DNA of 21,957 nt from WRAI01 sp031549605 (GCA_031549605.1 JAVBPM010000071.1:1-21957); one strand, 5' to 3'; numbered from the stretch's first letter, positions 7,983 through 15,193 are shown. The notes: a model not told the origin generated them from the sequence alone. Numbers and translations are program-made.

Positions 7983-8868
7983 GGAAAGTCGCCTCGTACT
8001 TGGTCAGCAACTGCACGGGATAATACGACTCTTTGGATTTGCGCAAGCCCTCCAGCCCCAAATCCTCCTCGCGGTTGACAAACGACACGTCGGGCCAGTC
8101 ATGCAGCAAAAACAGCTGGTTAATCATGGGATAGGCGCCGACAATGTCGTAGTCGGCCTTCTCGCTCATGACGTCAACGGCGTTGCCGCCGCACGGCGCG
8201 CCCAGTGTAAAGGCGGCCACCTTGCCGTCAACGCGCAACAGCCGACCTTTCGCGCCCAGCGCCTCCATATTGGGCAGCAGCTGATACAGCGTCACAATCT
8301 CCTCGCGCACCGACTGCTGATGGTGGCTGTCGTTTTCGTGTGCCCACTGCCGCTCAAAGGCCCATAGCTCGTCGACATTCTGCTTGGTCACCGGCTCGTG
8401 CGACCAGCGACCCTCGTAGGTTCTCAAAAACCGGGCAATAAAGTTGCGCTTGCTGTGGTACTTCTTGCCCGCCAGATTGCGCAAATCGTCGGCGCTGTAT
8501 AGATAGTCGGCCGTGCCCTCGCCGGCGCGAAAGCTAACGCTGTCGCCAAACCACTCGGTCAGCCGCTGCTTCGACCGCTCGGTCACCGCCAGCAGCCGAA
8601 AGGGCTTGTCTGCAAAGCGTTCGGCGTGCCTTCTTTTCATCTCCAGCACCGCCTCGCGACAGTCGGGTGGCCCATAGGGCATCAGCCACGGCGCGTCATC
8701 CTGTCCTTTTAGAATCAGCAGCAGCCAGTCGCGCCAAATGTCAAAACGGTCAAACGCCTTATGCGACCAGGCATACAAGCTGGCAAAGCAGTATTCGACC
8801 GTAGGCTCCGGCTCTTGCAACAAATAGCGTTGAAAGGTACATCGGTCTGCGGGTGTTATCTCCTGCAT
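7975..8868 (-). CDS. DUF2156 domain protein (soluble LPG-synthase C-terminal-like)
   Basis: The 297-residue product matches the DUF2156 family, the GNAT-like catalytic domain found at the C-terminus of MprF-type phosphatidylglycerol lysyltransferases. Marks are the N-terminal segment with TVEYCFASLYAW, the KKYHSKRNFIARF basic motif, GKVAAFTLGAP in the acyl-transfer core, and the FVNREEDLGLEGLRKSKESYYP ending, which is highly typical. It has no membrane helices, so unlike MprF it would act in the cytoplasm or on a soluble aminoacyl-tRNA substrate. The SD is weak (GGAAAGAGATG about ten bases upstream). It lies 43 bases after tagA and overlaps the GNAT gene. The acceptor molecule is unknown. Confidence 0.9.
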   Translation of the reverse strand: MQEITPADRCTFQRYLLQEPEPTVEYCFASLYAWSHKAFDRFDIWRDWLLLILKGQDDAPWLMPYGPPDCREAVLEMKRRHAERFADKPFRLLAVTERSKQRLTEWFGDSVSFRAGEGTADYLYSADDLRNLAGKKYHSKRNFIARFLRTYEGRWSHEPVTKQNVDELWAFERQWAHENDSHHQQSVREEIVTLYQLLPNMEALGAKGRLLRVDGKVAAFTLGAPCGGNAVDVMSEKADYDIVGAYPMINQLFLLHDWPDVSFVNREEDLGLEGLRKSKESYYPVQLLTKYEATFHD

Positions 8869-8911
8869 GGGGTTTTCACATCTCTTTCCGGCAAGTTGTT
8901 TCTCTCTTTTG

Positions 8912-9640
8912 TTATCTCCTGCCGCGCGTTCTCTTATCCCGCCATGCCGCCCAATAAATGCCCGGCAGCTTGACCATGCGCTTAATGCGCGTCGGCTGGC
9001 GCAAGAGCCGCCCCAGCCATTCGGCGTTCATCTTAATAAAAATCGGCGCCGCGCGCTTGACGTTGCCCGCCCAGACATCGAGCGAACCGCCCAACCCAAG
9101 CAGCACACAGTCACCAAAGCACTGCTTGTGTGCCATCATCCACAGCTCCTGCTTGGGAACGCCGAGGCAAACCAATAGCACATCGGGCTGACAGGTGCCG
9201 ATAAAGGCAGTCAGCTCACCGTCATCTGTACCAAAGCCGTCTCTTGTACCGCAGACAATCAGCGCCGGATGCTGCTCCTTGAGCCGCCGAGCCGCCTCTG
9301 CCGCCACCTGCGGCGCACCGCCCAGCAGAAAAACGCGCTTGCCCAGCGCCGCCCAGCGTTCAAACAGCCGCGCCGTGACATCAATGCCGCCCACCCGTTC
9401 CGGTAGCGGCCGCCCGACAATGCGCGACGCCTTGACAACGCCGATACCGTCGGCCAGCATAACATCGGCGTCGTTAAAGACAGCCGGCAGTTCGGGCTGC
9501 CGGCGCGCCATCATCACGTGCTCGGTGCCCGCGGTCACAACCGAATGGCCACCCGGCCTCTCGTGCAGCGCAAGGATCAGCGCAACGGCGCCGTCCATGT
9601 CGACAGCGTCATAATGCAGCCCCAGAATTTCCTGTTTCAC
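8912..9640 (-). CDS. tagA: WecG/TagA/CpsF family glycosyltransferase
   Basis: Family members transfer N-acetylmannosaminyl (or related) residues to undecaprenyl-diphosphate-GlcNAc, the committed step for wall teichoic acid linkage units and some polysaccharides. The 242-residue product shows TAGTEHVMMARR, the ADGIGVV segment with the catalytic-type Asp, GRPLPERVGGIDV, FLLGGAPQVAAEA, LVCLGVPKQELWM, the GLGGSLDVWAGNVKRAP-like glycine motif and the C-terminal EWLGRLLRQPTRIKRM membrane-contact region. I prefer the GTG at 9640 because AAGGTGGAG lies nine bases upstream; a GTG at 9655 has only a poorly placed SD. It is the first gene after a good promoter. Whether it makes teichoic acid or another glycan cannot be told without its partners. 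Confidence 0.91.
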   Translation of the reverse strand: MKQEILGLHYDAVDMDGAVALILALHERPGGHSVVTAGTEHVMMARRQPELPAVFNDADVMLADGIGVVKASRIVGRPLPERVGGIDVTARLFERWAALGKRVFLLGGAPQVAAEAARRLKEQHPALIVCGTRDGFGTDDGELTAFIGTCQPDVLLVCLGVPKQELWMMAHKQCFGDCVLLGLGGSLDVWAGNVKRAAPIFIKMNAEWLGRLLRQPTRIKRMVKLPGIYWAAWRDKRTRGRR

Positions 9641-9670
9641 AGTCTCACGCTCCACCTTTTCAATCGAAGT

Positions 9671-9699
9671 ATTTTACCATAACAGTCTTTTTTTGTAAA
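9671..9699 (-). promoter_or_regulatory. Sigma-A promoter of the tagA operon
   Basis: On the minus strand TTTACA (9699-9694) and TAAAAT (9676-9671) are 17 bases apart, with a TGG extended -10 element. It lies 31 bases before the GTG at 9640 and is back to back with the promoter of the DapF-like gene. Confidence 0.75.
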
Positions 9700-9703
9700 G
9701 TCG

Positions 9704-9732
9704 TTGTAAGTCCCCAAAAGGTGTGCTATACT
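9704..9732 (+). promoter_or_regulatory. Sigma-A promoter of the DapF-like gene
   Basis: TTGTAA (9704-9709) and TATACT (9727-9732) are 17 bases apart, with TGC extending the -10. The ATG follows 22 bases later, leaving a very short leader that contains the SD. Confidence 0.75.
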
Positions 9733-9753
9733 GGCGCCGTGAGGTGATTTTTG

Positions 9754-10533
9754 ATGCGTTTTACCAAGATGGTCTGCAATCGCCACGACATTTTAGTCAT
9801 TGACGGCATCACCCAGCCACTCAATCCCGACGACGTCGCCGTCGCGCTGCTGTGCGACCGGCGCATCGGCATCGGGGCCGACGCGCTGACTATTGTCACG
9901 CCCTCGGTCGGCGCCGCGGCGCTGATTGCCACCTATAACGCCGACGGCAGCCACGACTCGCTGTCGGGCGACGCGCTGCGCTGCGCCGCCAAGTTCCTGT
10001 TCGACAACCGGTTGGTGAGCTCCACCGCGCTGGACATCGACACCGCCGACGGCGTCAAGCAGGTGCTGGTCACGCCCTCGCAAAGCGCCGAGGCCTACAG
10101 CGTTACCTGCGACCTCGGCGTACCACGCATGCTGACCTCACCCATCTACAACCCCTTCCTCGGCCTCGAATGCGTCGCGCTGGGCGAGCGCTACCTCATT
10201 ATGGAGGACGAGAAGCTCTACGGCGCACCCGTCGACACACTGGGTCAAAAATTAGCCCACGACCCGTCGGTCGAGGGCGGCATAGACGTCTGCTTTGTCT
10301 CGGTCATGGATCCGTCGCGCATCATTTTACGCATCTGGAAACACAGCAGCGGCGAAGCCCACAGCGACGGAACCGCCGCCGCGGCTGCCGCCGCCGCTAT
10401 GATGAAAGCAGGTAAATGTATGAGCACGGTCACCGTACGCATGGCGGGCGGCGATGTCACCGTCCACTGCGACGATTCAGGTCACCTGCTGCTCACCAGC
10501 CCCGTCAGCGTCGCGTTTACCGGCGACTGCTAA
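9754..10533 (+). CDS. Diaminopimelate epimerase-like protein without catalytic cysteines
   Basis: DapF interconverts LL- and meso-diaminopimelate with two cysteines acting as acid and base. This 259-residue protein keeps the DapF frame: RFTKM start, LCDRRIGIGAD, YNADGS, the GVKQVLV strand, LRIWKHSSGE, GGDVTV and LTSPVSVAFTG. Yet the active site is gone. The first Cys (CGNG in DapF) is Ser71 within LSGDA, and the second (ACGTG) is Asp205 within HSDGT. The GND motif near the N-terminus reads RHD, the usual MGNPH reads LGERY, and the WER pair reads WKH. An eight-Ala run follows the second site. Length is slightly below the usual 270-280. SD GAGGTGA is six bases upstream of the ATG. It cannot work by the known mechanism, so a regulatory, binding or new catalytic role is possible. 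It ends overlapping the convergent DUF4097 stop. Confidence 0.85.
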   Translation: MRFTKMVCNRHDILVIDGITQPLNPDDVAVALLCDRRIGIGADALTIVTPSVGAAALIATYNADGSHDSLSGDALRCAAKFLFDNRLVSSTALDIDTADGVKQVLVTPSQSAEAYSVTCDLGVPRMLTSPIYNPFLGLECVALGERYLIMEDEKLYGAPVDTLGQKLAHDPSVEGGIDVCFVSVMDPSRIILRIWKHSSGEAHSDGTAAAAAAAAMMKAGKCMSTVTVRMAGGDVTVHCDDSGHLLLTSPVSVAFTGDC

Positions 10534-11468
10534 CCCACCGTCTCCAACTGAATATCCACACTCTCGCCGTCACACTCAATCAGGTGGGCGGCGTTTTTGT
10601 TGCTTTTGCCCCCCAATGACTGCCCGTTCAGCACCACGTTGTACGAAACGGAGTCGCAATCAAACCCATAGGCAGCGCTGTTGTCGGGCATGTTTCTGCC
10701 AATAACCGAAATGTCCATGCCGTCAAGGTCCATGTTGGCAAACCCAAACGCGTCCAGCTGCACATATGCGCTGGCACTGTCAACATCCACCTTGTTAGTC
10801 CGACCGTTTTTCAGCGTCATCTGCAAATCGGCGCAGTCGGCAGAAATCTCGTTGCCAATCACAACACCCTCCAGCACCACGCGGCAACTGGCTGCATCGA
10901 TATCCAGTTTGGACAGGCTTAGCGGCGGCAACGCAGTTGAAGCGACCGACCGACCTTTCAACTCCAGCTGCAAATCGGCGCAATCAGCTGAAATCTCGTT
11001 GCTGATCTCGACGCCCTCCAACGCCACACGGCATCGGGCGGCGTCTACGTCCAGCGACGACAGCGTTGCCTCAGGCGGCACTGAAATAGTGACCGACGGG
11101 TTTTCGTTTCCCCCGTTACCGTCCAGCCAATCAAACATGTCGTTGATCAGTTCCCTGACGCCCAAGAACCCGTGTTCTTCACCATCCAGCCGCACCGTGG
11201 CGCCCGTCAGCTTGACCTCGCTCATCCTTTTGTCATAGCCCGTCACGGTGATAATATACTGCGTTTGGTTAGGCTGTCCCAGCTCAACAATGAGCTCCTC
11301 GGCCCCGTCAACACGGATATGGTCTACCTCGCGCTCATCGAAGGTATATGTGTCGGTTTGCAGCTGGCCCAGCGCCCGACCCTTGTGGCGGTAATACGCC
11401 GCACCGCCAATCAGCAGCACCAATCCCAACACCAGACAGAGAATGCCAAACAATGTCGTCTTTTTCAC
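10530..11468 (-). CDS. DUF4097 beta-strand repeat protein, membrane-anchored
   Basis: A 312-residue protein with one N-terminal membrane helix (LFGILCLVLGLVLLIGGAAYY, about residues 5-25) and an extracytoplasmic part built of short beta-strand repeats (LDVDAARCRVALEG, LDIDAASCRVVLEG, VDVDSASAYVQLDA), as in DUF4097 proteins. Two copies of a unit containing SNEISADCADLQ or GNEISADCADLQ show an internal duplication. The start is GTG, overlapping the DUF1700 TGA in the arrangement GTGA, with GGGAGG nine bases upstream. It is the third gene of the PadR-DUF1700-DUF4097 operon, a combination common in Firmicutes. Exact function is not established; an envelope-stress or signalling role is the usual suggestion. 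Confidence 0.86.
   Translation of the reverse strand: MKKTTLFGILCLVLGLVLLIGGAAYYRHKGRALGQLQTDTYTFDEREVDHIRVDGAEELIVELGQPNQTQYIITVTGYDKRMSEVKLTGATVRLDGEEHGFLGVRELINDMFDWLDGNGGNENPSVTISVPPEATLSSLDVDAARCRVALEGVEISNEISADCADLQLELKGRSVASTALPPLSLSKLDIDAASCRVVLEGVVIGNEISADCADLQMTLKNGRTNKVDVDSASAYVQLDAFGFANMDLDGMDISVIGRNMPDNSAAYGFDCDSVSYNVVLNGQSLGGKSNKNAAHLIECDGESVDIQLETVG
10821..11066 (-). repeat. Internal tandem duplication within the DUF4097 gene
   Basis: Two copies of roughly 99 bases, at about 10821-10919 and 10968-11066, are offset by 147 bases (49 codons). Both begin with the same 13 bases, CTGCAAATCGGCG, and share most codons for the EISADCADLQ unit. The similarity is visible at DNA level, so the duplication is fairly recent or maintained by recombination. 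Confidence 0.75.
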
Positions 11469-12097
11469 AGCATCCGACCTCCCTGCTTAAAGCTATCCAC
11501 AATGGTCTTGCAGGTACTAACCACCCAAGTCCAGCAGCGACGCGCCAGCGCCGAAAAGTGCCGGGTCAGGCTAATCAGCAGCAGTGTAATGCCGACAAGC
11601 ATCAGCCCGCCGCCAATCATCATCACGCCGCCGATCGGCCATGAAAAGAGATACCAAATGCCCGCCAACAGCGCCGCGACGCCGCCAAAAACCAATCCAA
11701 CGATAGCGCCAATCACGCCCGCGACAAGACCGAAAATACCGGCAAGCAAGCCAATCCACATCGGCGCGCCGAAAACCAGCAGCACGACAAAAATCCAGCG
11801 ATGGGACATCGTGCGGCTCTGCACCGGCTGCGGCTGCCACGGCTCGCCGCCGTCCGGCCTCGGCGTCGCCTGCGCCTGTTGCCAACGGCTCGACGGTCCG
11901 TAGCCCAGCTCGGCGCGCAGCTTGTCGGCAATCACGTGCGGCGCGTCCAGCGACGCGCTGACCTCCTCCTCAGTCATGCCCGATTCCAGCATGTCGTGAA
12001 AATACTCGGCGTAGTAGTCGAGCAAACGGTTGCGCTCGGCCTCCGGCAGCCCGTTCATGGACTCGTTGAGCGCCTGAAAAAACTGCGTACGGTTCAT
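11465..12097 (-). CDS. DUF1700 (HAAS-type) membrane protein
   Basis: The 210-residue product begins with the DUF1700 domain (about 1-65: NRTQFFQALNESMNGLPEAERNRLLDYYAEYFHDML and EEEVSASLDAPHVIADKL), then a Pro/Gln-rich linker and a membrane part with about three helices (residues 100-180), very rich in Gly, Val and Ile. DUF1700 proteins are usually found directly after a PadR regulator, and the domain is thought to take part in signalling. The ATG overlaps the PadR TGA by four bases (ATGA) with an AGGAAGGGG SD inside the padR end, so the two are translated together. Confidence 0.9.
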   Translation of the reverse strand: MNRTQFFQALNESMNGLPEAERNRLLDYYAEYFHDMLESGMTEEEVSASLDAPHVIADKLRAELGYGPSSRWQQAQATPRPDGGEPWQPQPVQSRTMSHRWIFVVLLVFGAPMWIGLLAGIFGLVAGVIGAIVGLVFGGVAALLAGIWYLFSWPIGGVMMIGGGLMLVGITLLLISLTRHFSALARRCWTWVVSTCKTIVDSFKQGGRML

Positions 12098-12411
12098 GCG
12101 CTTACCCCTTCCTCTAATACAAAATTGATAACCTCAAGCGCCTCCTGCCAGTCCGCCTTTACGTCCTGCAGCTTGCGCCGCCCGTCGGGCGTGATGGAAT
12201 AGTACTTGCGCATTCGTCCGTTGTGCGGGCGTTGAAACGTCGCGCAACAACCCGACTGTTCCAGCCGTCGCAGCACAGGATACAGCGACGATTCGCTAAC
12301 CTCCAGCACGCGCTGCATCTCGGCTGTAATGGCATAGCCATAAGAGGTTTCCTTCGCCAACAGCTTCAGCACGCAGGCATCCAACAGCCCCTTCTTGATT
12401 TGAGCATCCAA
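12094..12411 (-). CDS. PadR family transcriptional regulator
   Basis: A 105-residue winged-helix repressor: IKKGLLDACVLKLLAKETSYGYAI opens the DNA-binding domain, SESSLYPVLRRLEQSG is the recognition helix region, and RMRKYYSITPDGRRKL forms the wing, followed by a dimerisation helix. Size is typical of the short PadR subgroup 2. The start is TTG at 12411, six bases after a perfect AAGGAGGT; a longer frame upstream runs through the promoter and is not coding. It probably represses its own operon by binding the palindrome over the -10 box. The inducer is unknown. Confidence 0.93.
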   Translation of the reverse strand: MDAQIKKGLLDACVLKLLAKETSYGYAITAEMQRVLEVSESSLYPVLRRLEQSGCCATFQRPHNGRMRKYYSITPDGRRKLQDVKADWQEALEVINFVLEEGVSA

Positions 12412-12426
12412 TCCGCCACCTCCTTC

Positions 12427-12446
12427 TATGTACAATATTATACATA
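12427..12446. promoter_or_regulatory. Probable PadR operator (20-bp near-perfect palindrome)
   Basis: TATGTACAATATTATACATA is a palindrome with a single mismatched pair (arms TATGTA and TACATA, centre AATATT). It covers the -10 box and transcription start of the padR promoter. Its outer ATGT...ACAT arms match the known PadR-type operator arms, with ten instead of eight bases between them. Autorepression is inferred. Confidence 0.72.
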
Positions 12447-12465
12447 ACACAGTATTGCCTGTCAA
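12437..12465 (-). promoter_or_regulatory. Consensus sigma-A promoter of the padR-DUF1700-DUF4097 operon
   Basis: On the minus strand TTGACA (12465-12460) and TATAAT (12442-12437) match consensus exactly and are 17 bases apart. The start would be near 12430, inside the palindrome, about 20 bases before the TTG start codon. So strong a core promoter needs a repressor to be silent. Confidence 0.88.
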
Positions 12466-12703
12466 GCATGATTTCAAAAAAATCTGCCGGAACTCTACCA
12501 CTCGGGACAACGTCAAAGAGTAGGTGTGGTCAAAACGGATCATGTCAACTCGCTATCTCCATAACAGCAATCTCTTTTGCTTCAGCCAAAACCATTCTAT
12601 ATCGTCATAATTTAACAAATTATACAACCCTACTAAACCGGCACCACACATCGTCATCTATATGACATTTGTGTTACAATACGCCATTTTTCGCCTTAAA
12701 TCG
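12466..12703. other. Non-coding spacer between divergent promoters
   Basis: About 240 bases of clearly lower GC content than the surroundings separate the padR promoter from that of the SLH protein gene. I see no ORF with an SD, no terminator hairpin and no tRNA. AT-rich patches near 12600-12640 and 12660-12680 could bind regulators, but no specific motif is supported. Confidence 0.5.
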
Positions 12704-12732
12704 TTGACCAAGATGGAAAATCATGGTATAAA
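12704..12732 (+). promoter_or_regulatory. Sigma-A promoter of the SLH surface protein gene
   Basis: TTGACC (12704-12709) and TATAAA (12727-12732) are 17 bases apart, with TGG extending the -10. The start codon follows 32 bases later. Confidence 0.75.
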
Positions 12733-12764
12733 GACAGGCAACAATGATTCGGGGGTCATCAAAC

Positions 12765-14906
12765 ATGAAGAAGAACCGCGCACTCACACTGCTGCTGGTG
12801 CTGGCACTTTTGCTGCCTAACCTAATCCTGCCGGCCTCAGCCGACGAGGATCGCGACAACACACCCGTTCACATCGTCGTGGAAAACACCAAGGGCGTCG
12901 TCACCAAACAAAACTTAATCGCCGCCGCCTCGGCTGCCGGCGTTTGCACATCTGCCGGCGCGTGGACCGGCAAACGTTTCACCGCCGCTATCAATCGCGG
13001 TGCCACCACTCTCGCCGACAACCTCTTCTTCGGTTGCAGCACCCTGACCGGCATCTCCATCCCCGAGGGCGTGACCGCCATTGGTGTCAACGCCTTTTCC
13101 GTCTGTCTCTCACTTGCCGACATTTCGCTGCCCGACAGCCTAATCACCATCGGCACCGCCGCTTTCTTTAACTGCGACTCGCTGACCGACGTTATCCTGC
13201 CCAATGGCGTAACCACCATCGGCAACGGTGCGTTTACCTATTGCGATTCGCTTAAAAGCGTCACCGTGTCACCCAGTGTCGCGAGCATTGGCGAGGGCGC
13301 ATTTGCCGCCTGCAATGCACTGACGACCATCGCCGTCGACGCCGCCAACGACACGTTCACCAGCGCCGACGGGGTACTGCTGAGCAAGGACGGCACCGCG
13401 CTGCTCTGCTATCCGGGCGGACTATCCGGCAGCTACACGTTGCCTGAAACCGTCACCGACGTGGGCGACAGCGCCTTTTTTGGTTGCGAGTCGCTAACGG
13501 CCATTTCCATGACCGACAACGTCACCGCGCTCGGCACACATGCTTTTTACAACTGCAAATCGCTCACAGAGGTTGCACTTTCCGACAACATTTCCGCCAT
13601 CGGCCCCAGCCTGTTCTCCGGCTGTCGCGCGTTGACCGAGCTCACCATACCCGCAGGCGTCACCGCCATCGGCGGCAACGCTTTCTACGGTTGTGATTCG
13701 CTTGTCAGCGTTGTCATACCCGACACCGTCACTGACATCGGCAGCAATGTTTTCTACGGCTGCAACTCGGTTGCCATCGTCTGCGACGAGGACTCCTACG
13801 CCTACAGCTACTGCGAATCGAACAGCCTCCCCCGCACACCGCCTACCTCCACCACCGACCCAGATCCCACCACCGACCCTGATCCCGATACCGACCCTGA
13901 TCCCGATACCGAGCCCACTCCCGTGCACACCTACACCGTCACGTTTAACAGCAACGGCGGAAGCGCCGTGCCGTTTCAAAAGTTAACCGCCGGCGCTAAG
14001 GCCACCCGGCCCGTCGCACCGACAAAAACCAACGCCGTGTTTGACGGCTGGTACAAGGACAGCGCCCTAACGTCGCCCTTTGCCTTCAACACCGCCGTTG
14101 CCAACAACATCACCCTCTACGCCAAGTGGAAGCCTATCACCACCTACATCACCGCCAGTGGCGGCAAGGTCACCAGCCGTGGCAACGCCGACGGCAGCAT
14201 CACCTACAGCTTCTCGCCCAGCACAGGCAATAAAGTACTGGCGCTGTACGTCGAGGGCGTGCCCGCACCGGCCGCCGACAGCTATCAAACCAAACCCGGC
14301 AAAATGTGTGAAACACTGGTGCTGGTGTGCGGCAGCGCAACGGCACACAAAATCGACAACTTCACCGACATGAATCAGGCTGCGTGGGCGCGCGACGCCG
14401 TCATGTATGTCACCGACCGCAACCTGTTTACCGGTACCAGCAGTACCACCTTCGGCCCCAGCGCAGCCATGACGCGCGGTATGTTCATCACCGTGCTGTC
14501 GCGCCAATACGGCATCGATAAGGCTAAGTACAAAACCCAAGCCTTCTCCGACTGCACCGTCGACAAAGACTACTTTGCCGAAGCGGCAGCCTGGGGACAA
14601 AACACCAGGCTGGTCACCGGCATCGGCAACGACTCATTTGCGCCCAACGCCTCCATTACCCGCGAGCAAATGGTGGCCATCATGTTCCGATACGCCGGCT
14701 TCATCGGCCTCAATACAAGCAAGCGCGGCAGCCTGTCATCCTATCCCGACGCCGGCAAGGTCAACAGCTACGCACTCAATGCCTTCCAGTGGGCCGTGGC
14801 CGAGGGTCTGATCAGCGGTTCCAAAGGCAGGCTCAACCCACAGGGCACCGCCACCCGCGCCGAAGTGTCCACCATCATCATGCGCTTCTGCACCAAGCTG
14901 AAATAG
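12765..14906 (+). CDS. Secreted BspA-like leucine-rich-repeat protein with InlB-type repeat and three SLH domains
   Basis: A 713-residue cell-surface protein. Order: signal peptide (1-26, cleavage after ASA); about ten BspA/LRR_5 repeats (about 85-340) with units like LTEVALSDNISAIGPSLFSGCRA, interrupted by an island of the type FTSADGVLLSKDGTALLCYPGG; a Pro/Thr/Asp linker of DPDP repeats (about 355-388); an InlB/Listeria-Bacteroides repeat (about 391-455, TVTFNSNGGS...FDGWYKD...LYAKW); a beta-rich spacer; and three SLH domains (from about 533, 594 and 660) that would bind secondary cell-wall polymer. I start at the ATG eight bases after GGGGGT. BspA-like repeats mediate adhesion in other bacteria; the ligand here is unknown. 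Own promoter and terminator make it monocistronic. Confidence 0.93.
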   Translation: MKKNRALTLLLVLALLLPNLILPASADEDRDNTPVHIVVENTKGVVTKQNLIAAASAAGVCTSAGAWTGKRFTAAINRGATTLADNLFFGCSTLTGISIPEGVTAIGVNAFSVCLSLADISLPDSLITIGTAAFFNCDSLTDVILPNGVTTIGNGAFTYCDSLKSVTVSPSVASIGEGAFAACNALTTIAVDAANDTFTSADGVLLSKDGTALLCYPGGLSGSYTLPETVTDVGDSAFFGCESLTAISMTDNVTALGTHAFYNCKSLTEVALSDNISAIGPSLFSGCRALTELTIPAGVTAIGGNAFYGCDSLVSVVIPDTVTDIGSNVFYGCNSVAIVCDEDSYAYSYCESNSLPRTPPTSTTDPDPTTDPDPDTDPDPDTEPTPVHTYTVTFNSNGGSAVPFQKLTAGAKATRPVAPTKTNAVFDGWYKDSALTSPFAFNTAVANNITLYAKWKPITTYITASGGKVTSRGNADGSITYSFSPSTGNKVLALYVEGVPAPAADSYQTKPGKMCETLVLVCGSATAHKIDNFTDMNQAAWARDAVMYVTDRNLFTGTSSTTFGPSAAMTRGMFITVLSRQYGIDKAKYKTQAFSDCTVDKDYFAEAAAWGQNTRLVTGIGNDSFAPNASITREQMVAIMFRYAGFIGLNTSKRGSLSSYPDAGKVNSYALNAFQWAVAEGLISGSKGRLNPQGTATRAEVSTIIMRFCTKLK
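13854..13925 (+). repeat. 18-bp tandem repeats encoding the DPDP linker
   Basis: Four 18-bp units starting ACCGACCC or ACCGAGCCC run head to tail; the two at 13872-13889 and 13890-13907 (ACCGACCCTGATCCCGAT) are identical, the outer two diverged. They encode TDPDPT/TDPDPD units of the flexible linker between the LRR domain and the InlB-type repeat. Copy number may vary between strains. Confidence 0.85.
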
Positions 14907-14923
14907 CCAAAAACGCATAGCCA

Positions 14924-14957
14924 AACGCCCGCAGGGAAATCCCTGCGGGCGTTTTTT
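14924..14957 (+). terminator. Rho-independent terminator of the SLH protein gene
   Basis: A perfect 13-bp stem AACGCCCGCAGGG/CCCTGCGGGCGTT (14924-14936 and 14941-14953) with an AAAT loop runs into a T-tract. On the minus strand the stem is followed by only a short T-run, so it could weakly stop SASP transcripts as well. Confidence 0.92.
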
Positions 14958-14977
14958 AACTACAGTGGGGTCTAGCC

Positions 14978-15154
14978 TTACTTCATGCCCTGCTCGTAGC
15001 TCTGGATCATTTTCTTGACCATCTGGCCGCCGACCGAACCGACCTGACGGGCGGTCAAATCACCGTTGTAGCCATCCTTCAGGTTGACGCCGACCTCGTT
15101 CGCGGCCTCCATCTTGAAGCGGTTGAGAGCATCCTTAGCAGCTTTGTTAGCCAT
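14978..15154 (-). CDS. Alpha/beta-type small acid-soluble spore protein (SASP)
   Basis: The 58-residue product (MANKAAKDALNRFKMEAANE start, YEQGMK end) carries both SASP signatures: the EVGVNLKDGYNGDL segment around the germination-protease cleavage region, and LTARQVGSVGGQMVKKMI. These proteins coat spore DNA, force it toward an A-like form and protect it from UV and heat; they are degraded to amino acids on germination. AAGGAGAT lies six bases before the ATG. Its presence is the clearest sign that the organism forms endospores. It stands downstream of the SSB-like gene, with its own promoter candidate. Expression in the forespore is expected from the family. Confidence 0.95.
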   Translation of the reverse strand: MANKAAKDALNRFKMEAANEVGVNLKDGYNGDLTARQVGSVGGQMVKKMIQSYEQGMK

Positions 15155-15193
15155 GATTCTATCTCCTTCTGTTCAGGAGCCTTGCGCGATGAT

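Noticed and set aside
8855..8922. A 12-bp direct repeat, GTTATCTCCTGC at 8855-8866 and 8911-8922
   Set aside because: One copy covers the first codons of the DUF2156 gene and the other the end of tagA. No inverted ends or transposase remains lie between them, so chance or SD-like composition explains it best.
10372..10400. Ala run in the DapF-like protein as a possible frameshift or repeat expansion
   Set aside because: The codons are mixed GCC/GCG/GCT and the frame matches DapF on both sides, so no shift is needed; it is only a low-complexity helix.
12412..12543. A longer PadR frame starting at 12543
   Set aside because: The extra 44 codons run through a consensus promoter and SD; the TTG at 12411 with AAGGAGGT is the real start.
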